Shown: positions 1-11,935 of the stretch, one piece after another
Layout: every line of letters begins with the position of its first letter
Numbering within the stretch: position 1 is the stretch's first letter
Source: Gigaspora margarita
Lineage: Eukaryota > Glomeromycota > Glomeromycetes > Diversisporales > Gigasporaceae
Length of the DNA: 64,000 nucleotides
Assembly: GCA_009809945.1 (NCBI GenBank)
Contig: WTPW01000410.1
Location: 4,256-68,255, forward strand
Direction: 5' to 3'
The notes under the pieces: generated by a model
The model's database searches: none
Told to the model about the DNA's origin: nothing
Seen by the model: the letters and a program-made list of their open reading frames with translations, nothing else
Made by a program: the position numbers and the translations under genes

Positions 1-1140
1 TTTTTTTTTTTTTTTCTGTTTATCTTTCTATTTAAAATATTTTATTTTATTTATGTTATTTTTTTTTAGAATAGCCAGTGATAATCACCAGTTACACAAG
101 ATCAGAATATAAGTTAAGTTTTTTTTTAAAAAAAAATTCTTTTTATTTTTTAATTAATTTTTTTGATTTTTTTTGGTTCTCGTCATTGGAGCTGTACTTC
201 TTTTGTCGTTGGAGTCGTCTAGTATTCCGGTGCTTGGAAAAGTTAATGCTGAATTATACGTCAAATATTGCGGCGAAATGAGCGTGAACGTGGATCAGTC
301 TCAGTAAGAAAGGAATCAAGAGGAAGGGGTAATTTCTAAAGAAGGGGTAGTTTTTCAGTTCGCAGTGGGGCTTTGGATTTTCGAGTAAGTATGCAGAGGA
401 TTTGTTTTTTGGGTTTTTGTCGCTAGAGCTGCCCATTTTGGTACTTCGCTGCTGGAGTCATCCTTTTTAGTATTTTTTTCTTTGTCGGTGTTTCTTTTAT
501 CATCGGTGTCATTCAATCGGTGTACTTCCTTTCGTGGTGCTTTCTTCGTCGTTGGCGCTTCTTTCAGGTTTGATTTCGCCGTTGGAGCCATCTCTACTAG
601 AGGTTTCATGTAAGTTTTTCGTCTTAGTGTCATTTTTTTATATATATATATATTTACTGCTTTTCTTTCTTATGGGTTTGATTTCGTCGTTGAAGTCGTC
701 ATTACTGGAGTTATTGGAGTTACTGTTTTCTTCGTCTTGGAGGTGAGAGGGTTTCTTTTTTCTTATATATTTGCTTCTCTTTTTTCTGAGTACGATTTCG
801 CCATTGGAGCCGTCATTACTGGAGTTATTGGAGTCACCGTTTTTGGTGTGGCATTGTCGTGGAGTTGTCGTGCTGTTGATGTTTGTTGTAAATTATGCTG
901 TTTGTTGTTCGTTTTGTTGGGAATTTAGTAGTGTTTGTGTGGTGTCTTTATGGTGTTTGTGTTATGTCTCTAAGGCGTTTTTGTGGTGTCTTTTGTAATA
1001 TGTTTTTTAGTTTTTTTTAATAAAAATATATTATTTATTATTATTTTTATGAAATTTATAATTTACCAATATAATAAAATATTATTAAAATATATAAATA
1101 TTTAAATATATTCTTTTAATATTATATATAAAAATTTAAC
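1..1140. repeat. T-rich repeat-built element body, no supported gene
   Basis: Strongly T-rich on the plus strand. It carries diverged copies of a G/T module built on the words cgttggagtcgtc and attactggagttattggag, near 181-222, 420-470, 545-600, 670-725 and 787-845. Short frames exist but none has a recognisable domain. It leads into the GCAGATCTGC repeats at 1165-1430, the same order as in the element at 44930-46427, so it may be a relative whose left end lies outside the window. Confidence 0.5.
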
Positions 1141-1164
1141 TAGCATTTAATATTTAGACAAGCA

Positions 1165-1430
1165 TATTATTAAAGATCTGCACAGAAAATTAAATCTGGC
1201 AGAAAATGAAGAAAAAATTTCTTTAACGATTGCTGGCAGGGTCGCAGATCTGCATTAATTTTTAATAATTGTTTTTTTTTAAAAATTTGCACAGGAATTG
1301 TTAATTGTTAAAAATCTGCGCTAAAATTAAAAAAACATTTCTTTAATGATCGCCAGCAGGGTCGCAGAACTTCATTAATTTTTAATAATTGTTTTTTTTA
1401 AAAATCTGTGCAGATCTGCACTATAAAAAC
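1165..1430. repeat. Subterminal tandem repeat with GCAGATCTGC-type words
   Basis: Two diverged units (about 1211-1280 and 1330-1400) share the words ggcagggtcgcaga and cattaatttttaataattg. The same words recur inside the right end of the element at 44930-46427 (46140-46240) and, inverted, at 49340-49500. Repeated short words next to a terminus are typical of hAT transposase binding sites. That role is inferred. Confidence 0.6.
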
Positions 1431-1440
1431 TTTCCTGATG

Positions 1441-1625
1441 TATACTAGGCATAGGCCTCCGCATGGGCCAGGTAGAACCAGGTAATGGCAATATCCTAGT
1501 TCTACCCATCTGTGTAAGTGTTTGACTTCTGAGCCCTTACACTTACCCTAGGGCTCAAAATTTGTTGTTCTAGCCTGGTTTACAAAACCCACAGGTACCT
1601 GTAGGTACTTATGGGCTTATTTTAT
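1441..1625. repeat. GC-richer dispersed repeat
   Basis: A GC-richer segment with gcatgggccaggtag, a core with cccttacacttaccct and an end at acaggtacctgtaggtac. The reverse complement of 15755-15935 has the same order (catgggcc, then aagggttcaaaa, then cacaggtacct). No reading frame is apparent. Confidence 0.45.
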
Positions 1626-1914
1626 TATTAGAAAGACTGCTTCAAATTAGATTAGCTAAAGTAGAATGAGTTTTAAATTCATAGTCTACTGGGTAACTGG
1701 TTGCTCAGTTATTCAATTCATATGATTAGTTAATTTTTGTTAGCTCAGATATAGTATAACACTTGTTTAACTAAAACAAAAGCCAGTTTTTAATTTGGTA
1801 TAGTATAATACTTATTCAGCTTCCAAAAAACACAACTCTTTTTGATAATCCCTTAAATCAAAAATTTCAAGAAAACTGATTTACGAAAAACTTTATAGTT
1901 AGTATATCTAAATA

Positions 1915-2830
1915 TAACAAAACTTCACCAGGTTGCTATCAGGTACAAAGTCTATTTACTGGATGTTCTGTGCATGAAACAGAGATGAAAAAGACTAGCA
2001 AACTTTTAAGCAAGGCATCTTGGTGGGCTTTGGTACTATCGAGCAAAGATATAGTAGAGTAACTCTAGAGCTTTGTCAAGCTCTATGGATACAAAAGTAG
2101 AAGTAGAGACTTGGTTAGGTATACTATTCTATGTAGTGTAACTCTTACAAACTCCTTTAAATTTTGGTACCCTCTATGGTGTCCCTTTGGACTTTTTGAA
2201 ATTTCAAAAAAGTAGGCATTTCAGCTTACCTTTTCCAAAAGATCAGCAGTGTTTACTCCTTCCAAATTGGAATTGTGCCTACTAAATCGGAACCAAGTCA
2301 CGAGTGAAATTGGATCCTTGAAGATAAACAATGAATGATACATGAAATGTTTTGGAGCAAAACCAAAATGAAATTTATTTCTAGAATATTCTTTTAGGCA
2401 TAGTTTTTTTTCTTATTTGTATATAATACTTAGGTAAGTCGATTCCTTGTGCAGTATTATATAATTTTTATTATCAGGCATAGGCATAAATTCTGCTATC
2501 ATAGCCATTTACTTTTTGCCCTCCCCTTTTTTATTTTCATATTTTTTTTTTTGTTTACATTTTGGTTTTTCATTTAGGCACTATAGTTATTCCCTTTTTT
2601 TACTTCTTTTTATTTTCGTTATTTGTTTTTTTTCTTGCAGATTTTTGCTGCTCGAGAAGTTAGGAGAAGAGGGTTAAAAAGTAGGCAGCTATAATAGGTG
2701 ACAAACTTCCAATCAGTGATTCGGACACTCTAAATCTACCTGAGATGAGTGGCTATGATGAGAAAAAAGTTTGATATAGCAGGTCACATTTAAAGATCAT
2801 AATGACACCTAGGTGGGTCGCACTTTAATT
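1915..2830 (+). repeat. Dispersed 0.9-kb repeat with ancestral coding look, copy 1
   Basis: This aligns by eye over its length with 57560-58540. Shared anchors are ttgtcaag..atctgtgg, tactattctata, cc-aaaaaagt-g-attt..gcat, aagatcaacagt and gtcagtgatt. Both copies contain a pyrimidine-rich stretch (2500-2640 here) followed by an Arg/Glu/Lys-rich frame, which looks like an intron followed by an exon. The best open piece is in the other copy. I do not recognise the product. It could be a decayed host gene family or part of an unnamed transposon. Confidence 0.55.
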
Positions 2831-3281
2831 CTTGAGTCAACCTAGAGTAGGCCATATATGATGTACTGAGGCTACAAAATATGTTTAAATAAAGTTGCAG
2901 CATGACTGCCAAATATTAAAAAAAATACTCATTTAGCCAAAACAAGTTCATTGCTAAATATGTGCAGGGGAGTTTTGATTTATAGTATTTTTTGTATTTG
3001 TATATTTTGTTTATAAAATGGATTAAATGTTTTGAAAAATTTTGTTGAAGGAAGAAGTTTATTGCGTGAGGTGTTACTATAGGCAGAGGGTGCAGAATTA
3101 TTTGATTATTGGTTAAAAATTTTGAATTGAGATAATTGATTTTTGATTTGAATATTGGTTTAAGTTAAAGTTTTTATTTGTTTAATAAAAGATAAATTTT
3201 TTATTATAAATGATATAAAATAAAATTGTTTATAAACTTTAAAGTTATATTAAATTTTTATATACATTTTTGCAATTATTA
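2831..3281. other. AT-rich stretch, nothing recognised
   Basis: No supported gene, hairpin or tandem repeat seen. Confidence 0.5.
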
Positions 3282-3629
3282 TAAAACGCACTTATGGTGT
3301 TTTACCACCATAGGTAAATTAGATTTGCAAATCTGTGTAACAAAAACAAAAAAATAAATTTTTATAAAACAAAAAATAAATTTNNNTNNNTTNNGGGTNN
3401 GGNNNNGNCNNGNNNTTTNNTNGGGNNNTNNNNTNTACAAAATTTAGCAAGNANTTTTTTTTATTAAAGCCCCAAAGTTGGTTTCATAAGCAAAATTTTG
3501 AGATATGAATGTTTTTTTTAAAAAAATAAACAAAAAAACAAAATTTTACGTTATACCTGATCTTAAATTTTGATTGGCTATTCTAATATTTTCGTGTAAC
3601 ATGGTGTAAAACACCATAGGTGCGTTTTA
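3282..3629. mobile_element. MITE, TIR TAAAACGCAC..TATGGTGTTTTA
   Basis: The ends are inverted repeats of about 30 bp (taaaacgcacttatggtgtt against the complement of aacaccataggtgcgtttta). The interior (3384-3452) is mostly N. The right half carries the phrase cctgatcttaaattttgatt found in several other MITEs of the window. The target duplication is unclear. Confidence 0.75.
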
Positions 3630-4629
3630 GTAAAACTCCATTTTTGTTATTTTAAAAGAATTTAATGAGTGTTTGATTTTTTGTTAATTTTCATGTTTGA
3701 AATTTGTTGATTTTATTTTAATTATTAGTATGTTTGATATTGTAATAGTTGGTATTTAGTTTGGTTTTGTAATTATTGGTTTTTATTGAGTTTTATTTGA
3801 GTTTTTGAATTTTGACTGTTTTGTTGGAAGATTTAGATTAATATAGATTATTAAGTTTGATTTTTTTGTAAGTTTGATTTGGTTTGTATAGAGCTTCAGA
3901 TTCTTTATTTGAATAATATTCAAATAATTTAGATAGCAAAATTTTATTTGTATATTTGCTGAATGACTAATATTATTTGAATAAATATTAGTTATTCGAA
4001 TAATATATAGTTATTATATGTCAATACTGGAATTTTCACATAATAAATAATGAAAATTATTCTAATAAATTTGTTATTCAAATAAGATTTGTTTATTTGA
4101 ATTATTTTTAGATAATTATTTATTCGAATATTTGTTGGTATAAATATAATTTGAATAATGAATATGAATTTGAAGTTCTAGGTATGTATTAACTGATGAA
4201 GGCTAATAATGTAGTATTTTGGTAAGTTATTGTAGAGTATAACTAATTAATCATATAATAATATATAATTATAGATTGTATGAAAAATAAATTTAGTTTT
4301 TTTTTTTAACAATAAATATTCGTTAATATCTTGTTTGATTTTTGAGAATACAAAGTTAAAAAGTTTTATTTTAAAGATATTAATTGTTACAATTGAGAGC
4401 TTTTTGTTTGAGGGTTTTTGTTTTAGTTTGTAATGTGTTATTATGGGTTTGTTTGATTGTTTAGAAAAGTTGAAAGGTTTATTATTATTTTAGTGGAATG
4501 ATTTTGAAGGTTGTTAGAGGTATCATGAAAGGAAAAGTATTAAATGATATTGTTTATATGAATAATCATGAAAGAGCTTAGTTTGTTGAATGATCTGTAG
4601 ATATTGTTATTTATTTGAGATTCAATTAG
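3630..4629. other. AT-rich spacer with ATTCGAATAA words
   Basis: No gene is supported. Between 3895 and 4165 the words attattcgaataa and attcaaataa occur many times in both orientations. This should contain the 3' end of the minus-strand Helitron, but I could not fix a CTRR terminus with its hairpin. Confidence 0.4.
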
Positions 4630-5940
4630 TTAATTTGTATGTTTTTTTAAGCCTTTTTGATTTATATCTATTAGTCGTTTATATTCTGTAAGTACTTCTT
4701 TATCTACTTTTATTGAATTGAAGTCAAAGGCAAGTATATTTGTTGCATTCCATGATGGTGCTCTGCTCATTGCTATGTATGTTTGGCCAGTACTAAATAT
4801 GTTTTTATCTATTGTTACAGTTGTGTTAGGTAGTGTAAGACCTTGTATTTTATGGACAGTTAATGCAAATGCATTCTGTATTGGAAATTGGTATCTTGAG
4901 GCTGGAATACCATTAATATTAAAATAGGATGTTGTTTTCTTTACAATGATTTTTGTAATATTATTATTATTTATTGAGAATGTAACTTCAACATTTTCTT
5001 CATCTATTAGTTTTGTTATTACTCCAATAGTTCCATTACATATGCATGTTCAAAGAGCTTGTTGTTTAAATACATTACTCGTGCACCTTCTTGTATTGTA
5101 ATGAAGTCTGGTAGGTTTGTGTAATTTTTAAAATGAAGTAGGTTATTATTATCATTAATAATTGGTTATCATAGGTATCGATAGGTTTGGATATTATTAT
5201 ATCAAAATTTTCATTGCTGTGTGGTATATTATTGCATATAAATGTATTGATTTCATTTGCAGTTTGGCGAGTGCAGACTATATGTGTTGAATTTATCATT
5301 GAGTCAAGGTTCATTGAATTGGATATTTTGTTTTTGATCATTGTTTTGGAGTTTTCTGAGAGTCTACCAAATCTGAGTTCTTGTAGTAGATTATAAAAAT
5401 TTGGATTATCTTTTTGTCTTTTTGGTTTTGATAAGAAAGGAGAAAAGAATAGTTTCCAAATTGGTGAGTAAAATACTTTTTGTCCATTTATAGGAGGTAA
5501 TTGTGCTAGACCACCAATTATAAGAGTTGGAATTCCACCAAATGCTTCATAGTTTTTGTACAATGATCCAAACAAATGTGAATAGTTCACTTGAAACCAT
5601 AGAAATTTCATCAATTATAATTGGTTTGATTTTTAGAAGTTCAATTTTTGATTTTTCATTTTTTAGAGTTAGTGTTTGATGGTGGTTATCAAATTGTTTA
5701 ATTTTGAGTGCAGAGTGGATAGTTTTACTACCTATACTTTGTGCTGATCCTCCAGTAGGTGATAATAACAGGTATGAGATTTTTTTAGAGTCTAGCATAT
5801 TAATTATATGATTTATTATGAATGATTTGCCTGTGCTAGCTGAATCGGTCATGAAAAAGTAAGGATGTTTATTTTCATTATCAGGACCCCATGAATTACA
5901 TAGTATATTATAAATTTCATATTGATCTTCATCTAATGTT
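4630..5940 (-). pseudogene. Helitron protein, PIF1-like DNA helicase part
   Basis: C-terminal helicase part of the Helitron protein, which would unwind DNA during rolling-circle transposition. The Walker A region near 5825-5845 reads DSASTGKS; PIF1 proteins normally have AGTGKS, so a Gly appears replaced by Ser. Walker B is IIIDEISMV near 5610-5640. The C-terminal stretch at 4740-4920 has FALTVHKIQGLTL and YIAMSRAPSW, the usual PIF1 motifs V/VI. It ends at a TAA at 4630-4632 after KKHTN. At least two frame changes occur (around 5550 and 5075), so it cannot make a functional protein. It continues directly from the Rep part upstream. Confidence 0.85.
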
Positions 5941-7796
5941 AAAGTTGATTCATATGATTGTGAAATTTTTTCTAATGATATTAGTTGTTTGTATATGATA
6001 TTTCAAAGTTCATTTTTATCCAGGTCTTTTATAGTAGAATAAATTGCTTGTTTAAATTTTTCTGAAAATGTACTTTTTCTATTAATGAAGCATTTGATAA
6101 TTTATCAAGAATTTGTTGATATTTTGTAGGATATTCAAGTTGGAATCTTTTTCTAAAGTTTGAACAATTTCCAAGTATTTCATCTTGAGATCATGCTAGA
6201 ATTTTCATTAATAAGTGTTGAAAAAAATAAGGTTCACTATCATCAATTTTGTAATGTGTAAATCTTAATAGTAGTGGCTTTTTTCATTTAAAAATATCTA
6301 TTTTAAGGTCTTTAGTTATATAAGATTTTGAGTTTTGACCTGGTGGTTTGTTTTGTATATTATAATTTTTAAAGTAATCAGGATAGATTATAGTTTTAAA
6401 TAAGTCATTTTTTGGTCTGTCAAAGTATTTATCAATAGCATCATCATAGTATGGTTTATTGTCTTCATTTTTACTATCATTATCATCATCATCATCAGTG
6501 TTTTCATCATGAATTAGTAGATTAATTGGTTTTACTAATCGAATTCTTAATTCAGAGGGTGCAGATAGAAATATTTTATAGCAGCTGAGGATCTTGTTAT
6601 AGGATATTGTAATAGTAGTATCATAAGTTCTATTGATCCTAGTCTTCTAGCTTGTACATGTTTTTTATAAGAGTCTTGTTCTATTATATCAAATATTTCA
6701 GTTGGTTCAGGTTTTGTAGCATATTTTGTTACATATTTTCCAAATCCAAAGGTGGTTACATATTGAAAGTTTATATGGCCTTGCCATATTAGCAAAGTTT
6801 CAGGATGGTATGGAACTATCCAACGATCAATTTCTTTTGTTCTTTTGTAGGTATATCATTTAGAATTAGGGTTGCAGTAAGTAGTATTTGATAGAGGTTA
6901 AGAAAATCCTTTTTACATGGTCTAATGTTTGTTCTAGGCCCTCCACACTTTTCTGCAATATATTTATGTATTTGGTTAGTAGATACTAATTGAAAGAGTA
7001 ATGGCTCTGTTATAGGATCTGGCATATCTGCATGTATTGTTCTTTTGAAATAAGATTAGGTATTTTTGTTTCAGTATATGCAAATCCATGTGTATGAATA
7101 GTTCCTCAGTTTTGAAATTCATCTCTTTTAAAATAATGTAATAATTTATTCCATTGTATAATTTTTGGGGTTTTCCAAAGTTTATTATGCATATTAGTTA
7201 ATCTGTTATGATAATGAAGATAAAAATGTAATGGCCTATTAGTAGGTAATGGATCTTGGTTGTCAGTATTTTCTAATATTATTTTTAAATGTGTCCATTT
7301 ATCTTTTCCCATAGTTAAAATATAAAATATTTGTGGTAACCCATAAGATTGGAGCATTGCATTTACCTGGTATTGTTTTTTTCTAAAGAATGATTCTAAA
7401 GTTCGAATATGTATTGGTAAAGTTGTTGTTATTGATTCATTTATAATAGGTTGGTTATTATAAATACTTGTTGATATTAGGTCTGCTTTTGTTGGAAGTG
7501 TATTTCTAATAATATTTCTTTGATTTATTATTCTATTTTGATTTTGGTAGTTTCATTTTTTTTCAAGATTAAGATATGACCAATGTGGCCAATACCAATG
7601 AAGTCTAAACCTTGGGTCAGGGCATAAGAGACGCAATTTAATATATTTGCTATAGCTGTCTGTATTTTGTCTAAAATTTAATAATTTTTTGGAATCTTCA
7701 TAGTGATAACAACCAGATAGAAAGAAATTAGAAAATAAAAAAGGTTCAATATCAGGATCATAATTTGGTATAAGCAGATCTAAATTATTATTTGTT
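5941..7796 (-). pseudogene. Helitron protein, Rep (Helitron_like_N) part
   Basis: Central part of the Helitron protein. Near 7088-7107 it reads GTIHTHGFAY, with HTH in the place of the HUH metal-binding motif of rolling-circle Rep nucleases. The preceding codon is TGA in the context QN*G, one C-to-T step from CGA (Arg). Near 6720-6780 is FGFGKYVTKYATKPEP, a stretch I associate with Helitron_like_N proteins. An acidic run of Asp codons lies near 6480-6500. Several stops and frame changes break it into short frames. The part nearest the N-terminus, starting LKTNNNLDLLIPNYDPD, abuts the 8-bp duplication made by the inserted MITE. Confidence 0.8.
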
Positions 7797-7804
7797 TTAA
7801 GAAA

Positions 7805-8769
7805 GGGAATTGCTATTTCCACCATGGTTACATGAGATTTTCTATTTTTAGAATTAAAATAATATATCTAATTCTACTTTTAACTTTAATTCTAACCCTA
7901 ACCCTAACCCTAAAAACTAATAAGTAAACCTTCTTTGGCTTCTAATTGAAAGTTGTAGAGCTCATTTNCCTGATNCTAANGNTAGTTAAATCATCAAAAT
8001 NGGCCNNGTGGATCCCAAGATACTTGAGATCAAAGAAGAGAACATAAGGATCGGCAAATTCACTGTTACACAAAGCTAGAAAAGGCTGTCAAACGAAAAA
8101 TCATGATTTGCGCAGAATTTTATTATGATAATTGGCTTTGGGCTCTTAAGAAAAGTTATTCTTTGACTCAAAAAAATGCTAGTTTCTTAAGACGTATTTT
8201 ATTATTTTCTTAGTAAAATTTTTCATTACGATAAAAAAACGTTTCAAAACGTATGTAAAGAAAAACAAATCTAAGTTAGAAAAAAGCCGTCAACGAAAAA
8301 TCGTGATTTGCGCAGAATTTTATTATCACAATTGACTTTTGGCTCTTAAGTAAAGTTGTTCTTTGGCTCAAAANAATGCTAGTTTCTTAAGACGNNNTNN
8401 ATTANTTTCTTAGTAAAATTTTTCATTACCATAAAAAAACGGTTCAAAACGTATGTAAAGAAAATAAATAGTTTGTGTAACAGTGAATTTGCCGATCCTT
8501 ATGTTCTCTTCTTTGATCCCAAGTATCTTGGGATCCACCAGGCCGATTTTGATGATTTAACTACCATTAGAATCAGGGAAATGAGCTCTACAACTTTTAA
8601 TTAGAAGCCAAAGAAAGTTTACTTATTAGTTTTAGGGTTAGGGTTATATTAGGGTTAAAGATAAAGTTAGAATGTAATTTTATAATATATTATATTAATT
8701 CCAAAAATAGAAAATCTTGTGTAGCCATGGTGGAAATAGCAAAATACCATGGTGGAAATAGCAATTCCC
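7805..8769. mobile_element. hAT-like non-autonomous element inside the Helitron gene
   Basis: A perfect 8-bp target duplication TTAAGAAA (7797-7804 and 8770-8777) flanks termini GGGAATTGCTATTTCCACCA and its complement. The inverted ends extend about 250 bp and include telomere-like CCCTAA repeats (7890-7912; 8630-8650). The interior holds a roughly 200-bp direct repeat (about 8085-8270 and 8290-8465). Removing the element and one TTAAGAAA restores the Helitron reading frame across the site. No coding sequence. A half copy lies at 37490-37963 and a 140-bp element with the same first bases at 24919-25058. hAT is inferred from the 8-bp duplication. Confidence 0.9.
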
Positions 8770-8777
8770 TTAAGAAA

Positions 8778-9615
8778 TCCTGCTATTAGACATTAATATC
8801 TATAGTCTTCATCATGTATTTCAACTGGAAAATCATTATTAGGTATTACTAGTGTTGGAGGTCTTAAGTTTATAGTGCTAGTAAATGTGTTTATGGAACT
8901 TGCTATTGAAAGGTTTGGCTACTATTGTCTTGTATTGAAAGTTGTGTAGAAAGATTTGCTTGTTTATTTTTTAAATATTGGGTTGTTATTTTTTAGCTAT
9001 TGACTTGCAGCTAATAATAAAGGGTGAAACCAATTTGAAGGTTCTTCTTGGTCTAAAAAAGTACCAATAAGGCCTGAATATAATTCAAGAGCATGTTTGT
9101 TTTTTGTAAGTTTAATTAGACCTTGTAAGTGTCTGTAATTTGTATAAGGATTAGATCCTACAGCTCAGCCTAGTGTGCAGTTCATATAAATTGGAGATAG
9201 TTGTTTTCAATATTGCATAGGTATAACATTAATTTCAGGAGGAATAGGAGTTAAAAGTGGTGGGTATCAACAATTTTTTTAGATTTACAAGATGAGCAAA
9301 CTGCAACTTTCTTTTTATTTCTATTATTTATACGAGTTACTATTTCAATATTTTCAAAGGCTATAGGTAAAGTATTTTCTTCAGAATCATCATAATCAAT
9401 CCAATTTACAGATTGATTTTCATTAATATAGAGCAATAGGCACAGGGTATTGAAGGATAATCATTTAGGATTTCATTTTGAAATTCATTTAGTAATTCTT
9501 TAAGTTTATTTGACATTTGCTATGGTTCTTCAGTAATATTAGGGACTAATGGAATTGAAAATGGAAATTGTTGTTGCATGCTTGATTGTGCGTATTCTGT
9601 TGTTTCGTTTTGCAT
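8778..9615 (-). pseudogene. Helitron protein, N-terminal part
   Basis: It starts with an ATG at 9615 (MQNETTEYAQSSMQQQF) and reads through a Glu/Asn-rich region into INENQSVNWIDYDDSEEN and a paired-cysteine segment KKVAVCSSCKSKK (9290-9320), which resembles a zinc-binding region. It then passes LRPPTLVIPNNDFPVEIHDE up to the MITE junction. There is a TAA in DYRY*CLI just before the junction, one C-to-T step from CAA (Gln), plus further stops and a frame change near 9250. The start is the first ATG of the frame after a long AT-rich non-coding stretch. Confidence 0.75.
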
Positions 9616-10728
9616 TTATTTTTTTGTAGGGATTAGTTTTATTTTGTTATTTTATATTTTTTTTGGATTGTGTTATTTAGGACGAGTATTTATCTTTATG
9701 TTTTTTTGTTTATTAATGTTGTTTAATTTAAATAAATTGTTATTTTAATGTTATGATTAATTAATATATAGTAATATTAAATATTTATTGTTGTTTACAC
9801 AAACATTGTCATATGATTGTAATTTTTAGAAACACGATACTTATTAAATTTTACAATTGTAAATTTTGTATGCTTCGTATTTAGCTCATACATTAATTTT
9901 TTTGGTTTAATAATTGATTTATTTAGGATTTTAGAATTTAAGAATTTTTTAAATATTTGTTTCTTATGACCTTTGTTAATGTTTTATGCCACTTTTTTGA
10001 TAGTTATTTATTAATTATATAATAATTATTTGTAAAGTATAGCAATTTTTTAAAATGTATCTATTAAATAATTTTTAATTTTAGTTCATGACTTCACGAG
10101 TATACTTTTTTTTAATTTTAGTTCATGACTTCACAAGTATACTTTTTTTTAAGTTATTTTTGATTTGTATTCAAGAGATTAGGCTAATTAAGAATTATTA
10201 ATCATTAATTATTAATTTATTATATTTGTTTAGAAAGTAATTTTAGATATTGGCATTGTTTTGGTTATTTAATTGTGTTACTATAATTATTTAATTAACA
10301 TTATAATAATTTTGGTTCATAATTAGCAGATTATACGATAAGTTAATTAATGATTACACTTTTTATCGCATAATTATAGAATGAAACAACAATTTAAAAT
10401 AAATAAATAATCGGGAAGAATGTGTTGGTTAGTTATTGCTTCAATATTAGTTTGTAATTCGAGTAAGTTTATTGCAAGCATATATTGTTATTTAAAATAT
10501 CAATTTTATTTTGATTTAATTTTTAAATTTTTTATATTTTTTTAATTTATAAATTATATAAAATTTTATTTAAAGAAAAAAAAATGCTTTAAGATATTTT
10601 AAATGATTTTTTTAAGGTTTTTGCATTATTTTGATTTTGAGTTTCTTAATGCTGATTTTAATTTGTCAGCTTTTGAATCAGCACTTTTTTTAGAAGTGTC
10701 TTGGGATTCGTTCTGTTCAGAGTTAACA
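9616..10728. other. AT-rich spacer between the two Helitron genes
   Basis: No supported gene. A 40-bp direct repeat (ttttaattttagttcatgac, 10070-10150) is the only structure noted. Confidence 0.5.
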
Positions 10729-11584
10729 TCATTGGTTTTTATTATTGCCCACATTTTCTATGTGATTTTCAAGTTGATCAGATTTTTCATTCTCGTCAAG
10801 ATTAATTGTTTCTCTTTTTGTTTTATCAAATCTCTTATTCTGATATTTATCTTCAAAGTTTAACAGATCTTGATTGTGTCTCTTTTTATTGCCAGTTGTT
10901 TGTTCTTGCTTATTATTTAGGTTTCCTGAATATGAGTAATTCCATTCAATATCCGATGTTAGAATTTGCATCATGTTATTTCCTTTATACAGTTCACTAC
11001 ACATGGATATAACTGCTTTTGTTTCAATTGCTTTAGCAACACCAGAATATCTAGAGCTTCTAGCATCATAAGTACATGCAACCTCCGAGATTAAGTATTT
11101 GGAAGTTAGAGGATTGTAACCTCTGCATTCTAATGTAAAGTATGAGAGTTTATTTTGATTAATATCTAAATATTTACACAGAACTATGAAACTTCCAAGT
11201 GCTGGGCATGGTAGGAGATCATATTTTGTTGGATTAGGTTCGATTGTTTTTAAGTCTAATGATATGGCTTGAAGAACGGTAACCTTTTTTTTAAGTTCAG
11301 TAATTTTATTAATATTAAAAATAAAAACAATAGTTATATTTTTTTAGTTAACTATTTAATACTTACATTCAGTTCCAAATTTTCCATAATAAATCTACCA
11401 ATAATTAGCATAATAGAATTTTTTTGATCTTATTGATCATATGTTTATTATTAGCAGAAGCAAAAGCTTTGAATTTATAATATATAAATTCATCATATTC
11501 AATTCTAAATATAGCAGTTCCGATTTGTGAGATATTACTAGTAACTGTTTCAATATACAAGATAGCGGCAAACACAGATGACAT
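10729..11584 (-). pseudogene. Two-exon Helitron-associated protein, possibly ssDNA-binding (RPA-like)
   Basis: Exon 1 runs from an ATG at 11584 to 11367 (MSSVFAAILYIETVTSN...FKAFASANNKHM...LELN). The intron is 11366-11284 (83 bp, GTAAGT donor, AAG acceptor, in phase). Exon 2 is 11283-10729 (VTVLQAISLDLKTIEPNPTK...). A 1-nt deletion in a run of seven T (11419-11425, plus strand) breaks exon 1; otherwise the gene is open through about 257 codons. The C-terminal 90 residues are Asn/Lys/Glu-rich and look disordered. Its place upstream of, and on the same strand as, the Rep/helicase gene suggests an RPA/OB-fold-like Helitron accessory protein. I see no diagnostic motif, so that function is inference. 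Confidence 0.6.
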
Positions 11585-11935
11585 TTTTTTAAAATTTTTT
11601 GTAAAAATGGAATTTTTTTTTATTTCAGTAATAATGTATTATTAATTAAACTTCATAATAACTATTTATATATCTTTTTATTTTTTTGCATTAGGAAAAT
11701 AATAATCATTTTTTTAATTCTTTTTTAGAATTTAATTCTTTTTACATTTTTACATTATTAACTATAATAATAAATATCTACATTTTGCTTGTATATTTTT
11801 AATCAAATAACAACGACCTTATATCATAATCACGCATTATTCTACTAAGATAGGATAGTAATTGACTCCCTGTCGAGAAAAAAATCTGAATGGAGTTTAT
11901 GAAATAAAAATTCATTGGATTCTATATTTGGTTTA
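11585..11935. other. AT-rich, nothing recognised
   Basis: It should include the 5' end of the Helitron, but no terminus could be fixed. Confidence 0.4.

Larger units (their letters stand above)
4630..11584 (-). mobile_element. Decayed Helitron (two genes, nested MITE)
   Basis: The minus-strand coding order is an OB-fold-like gene (11584-10729), then one long Rep/helicase protein (9615-4630). The Rep part shows an HTH (HUH-type) motif and the helicase part has PIF1 motifs, which is the domain order of Helitrons. The Rep/helicase gene is split by the element at 7805-8769. Exact Helitron ends were not found, so these limits are those of the coding sequence only. Confidence 0.8.

Noticed and set aside
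3384..3452. Unusual base composition
   Set aside because: A run of N from the assembly or consensus, not biological sequence.
7890..7912. Chromosome end or telomere
   Set aside because: Only three CCCTAA units, mirrored in the other arm of a MITE inside a Helitron gene.
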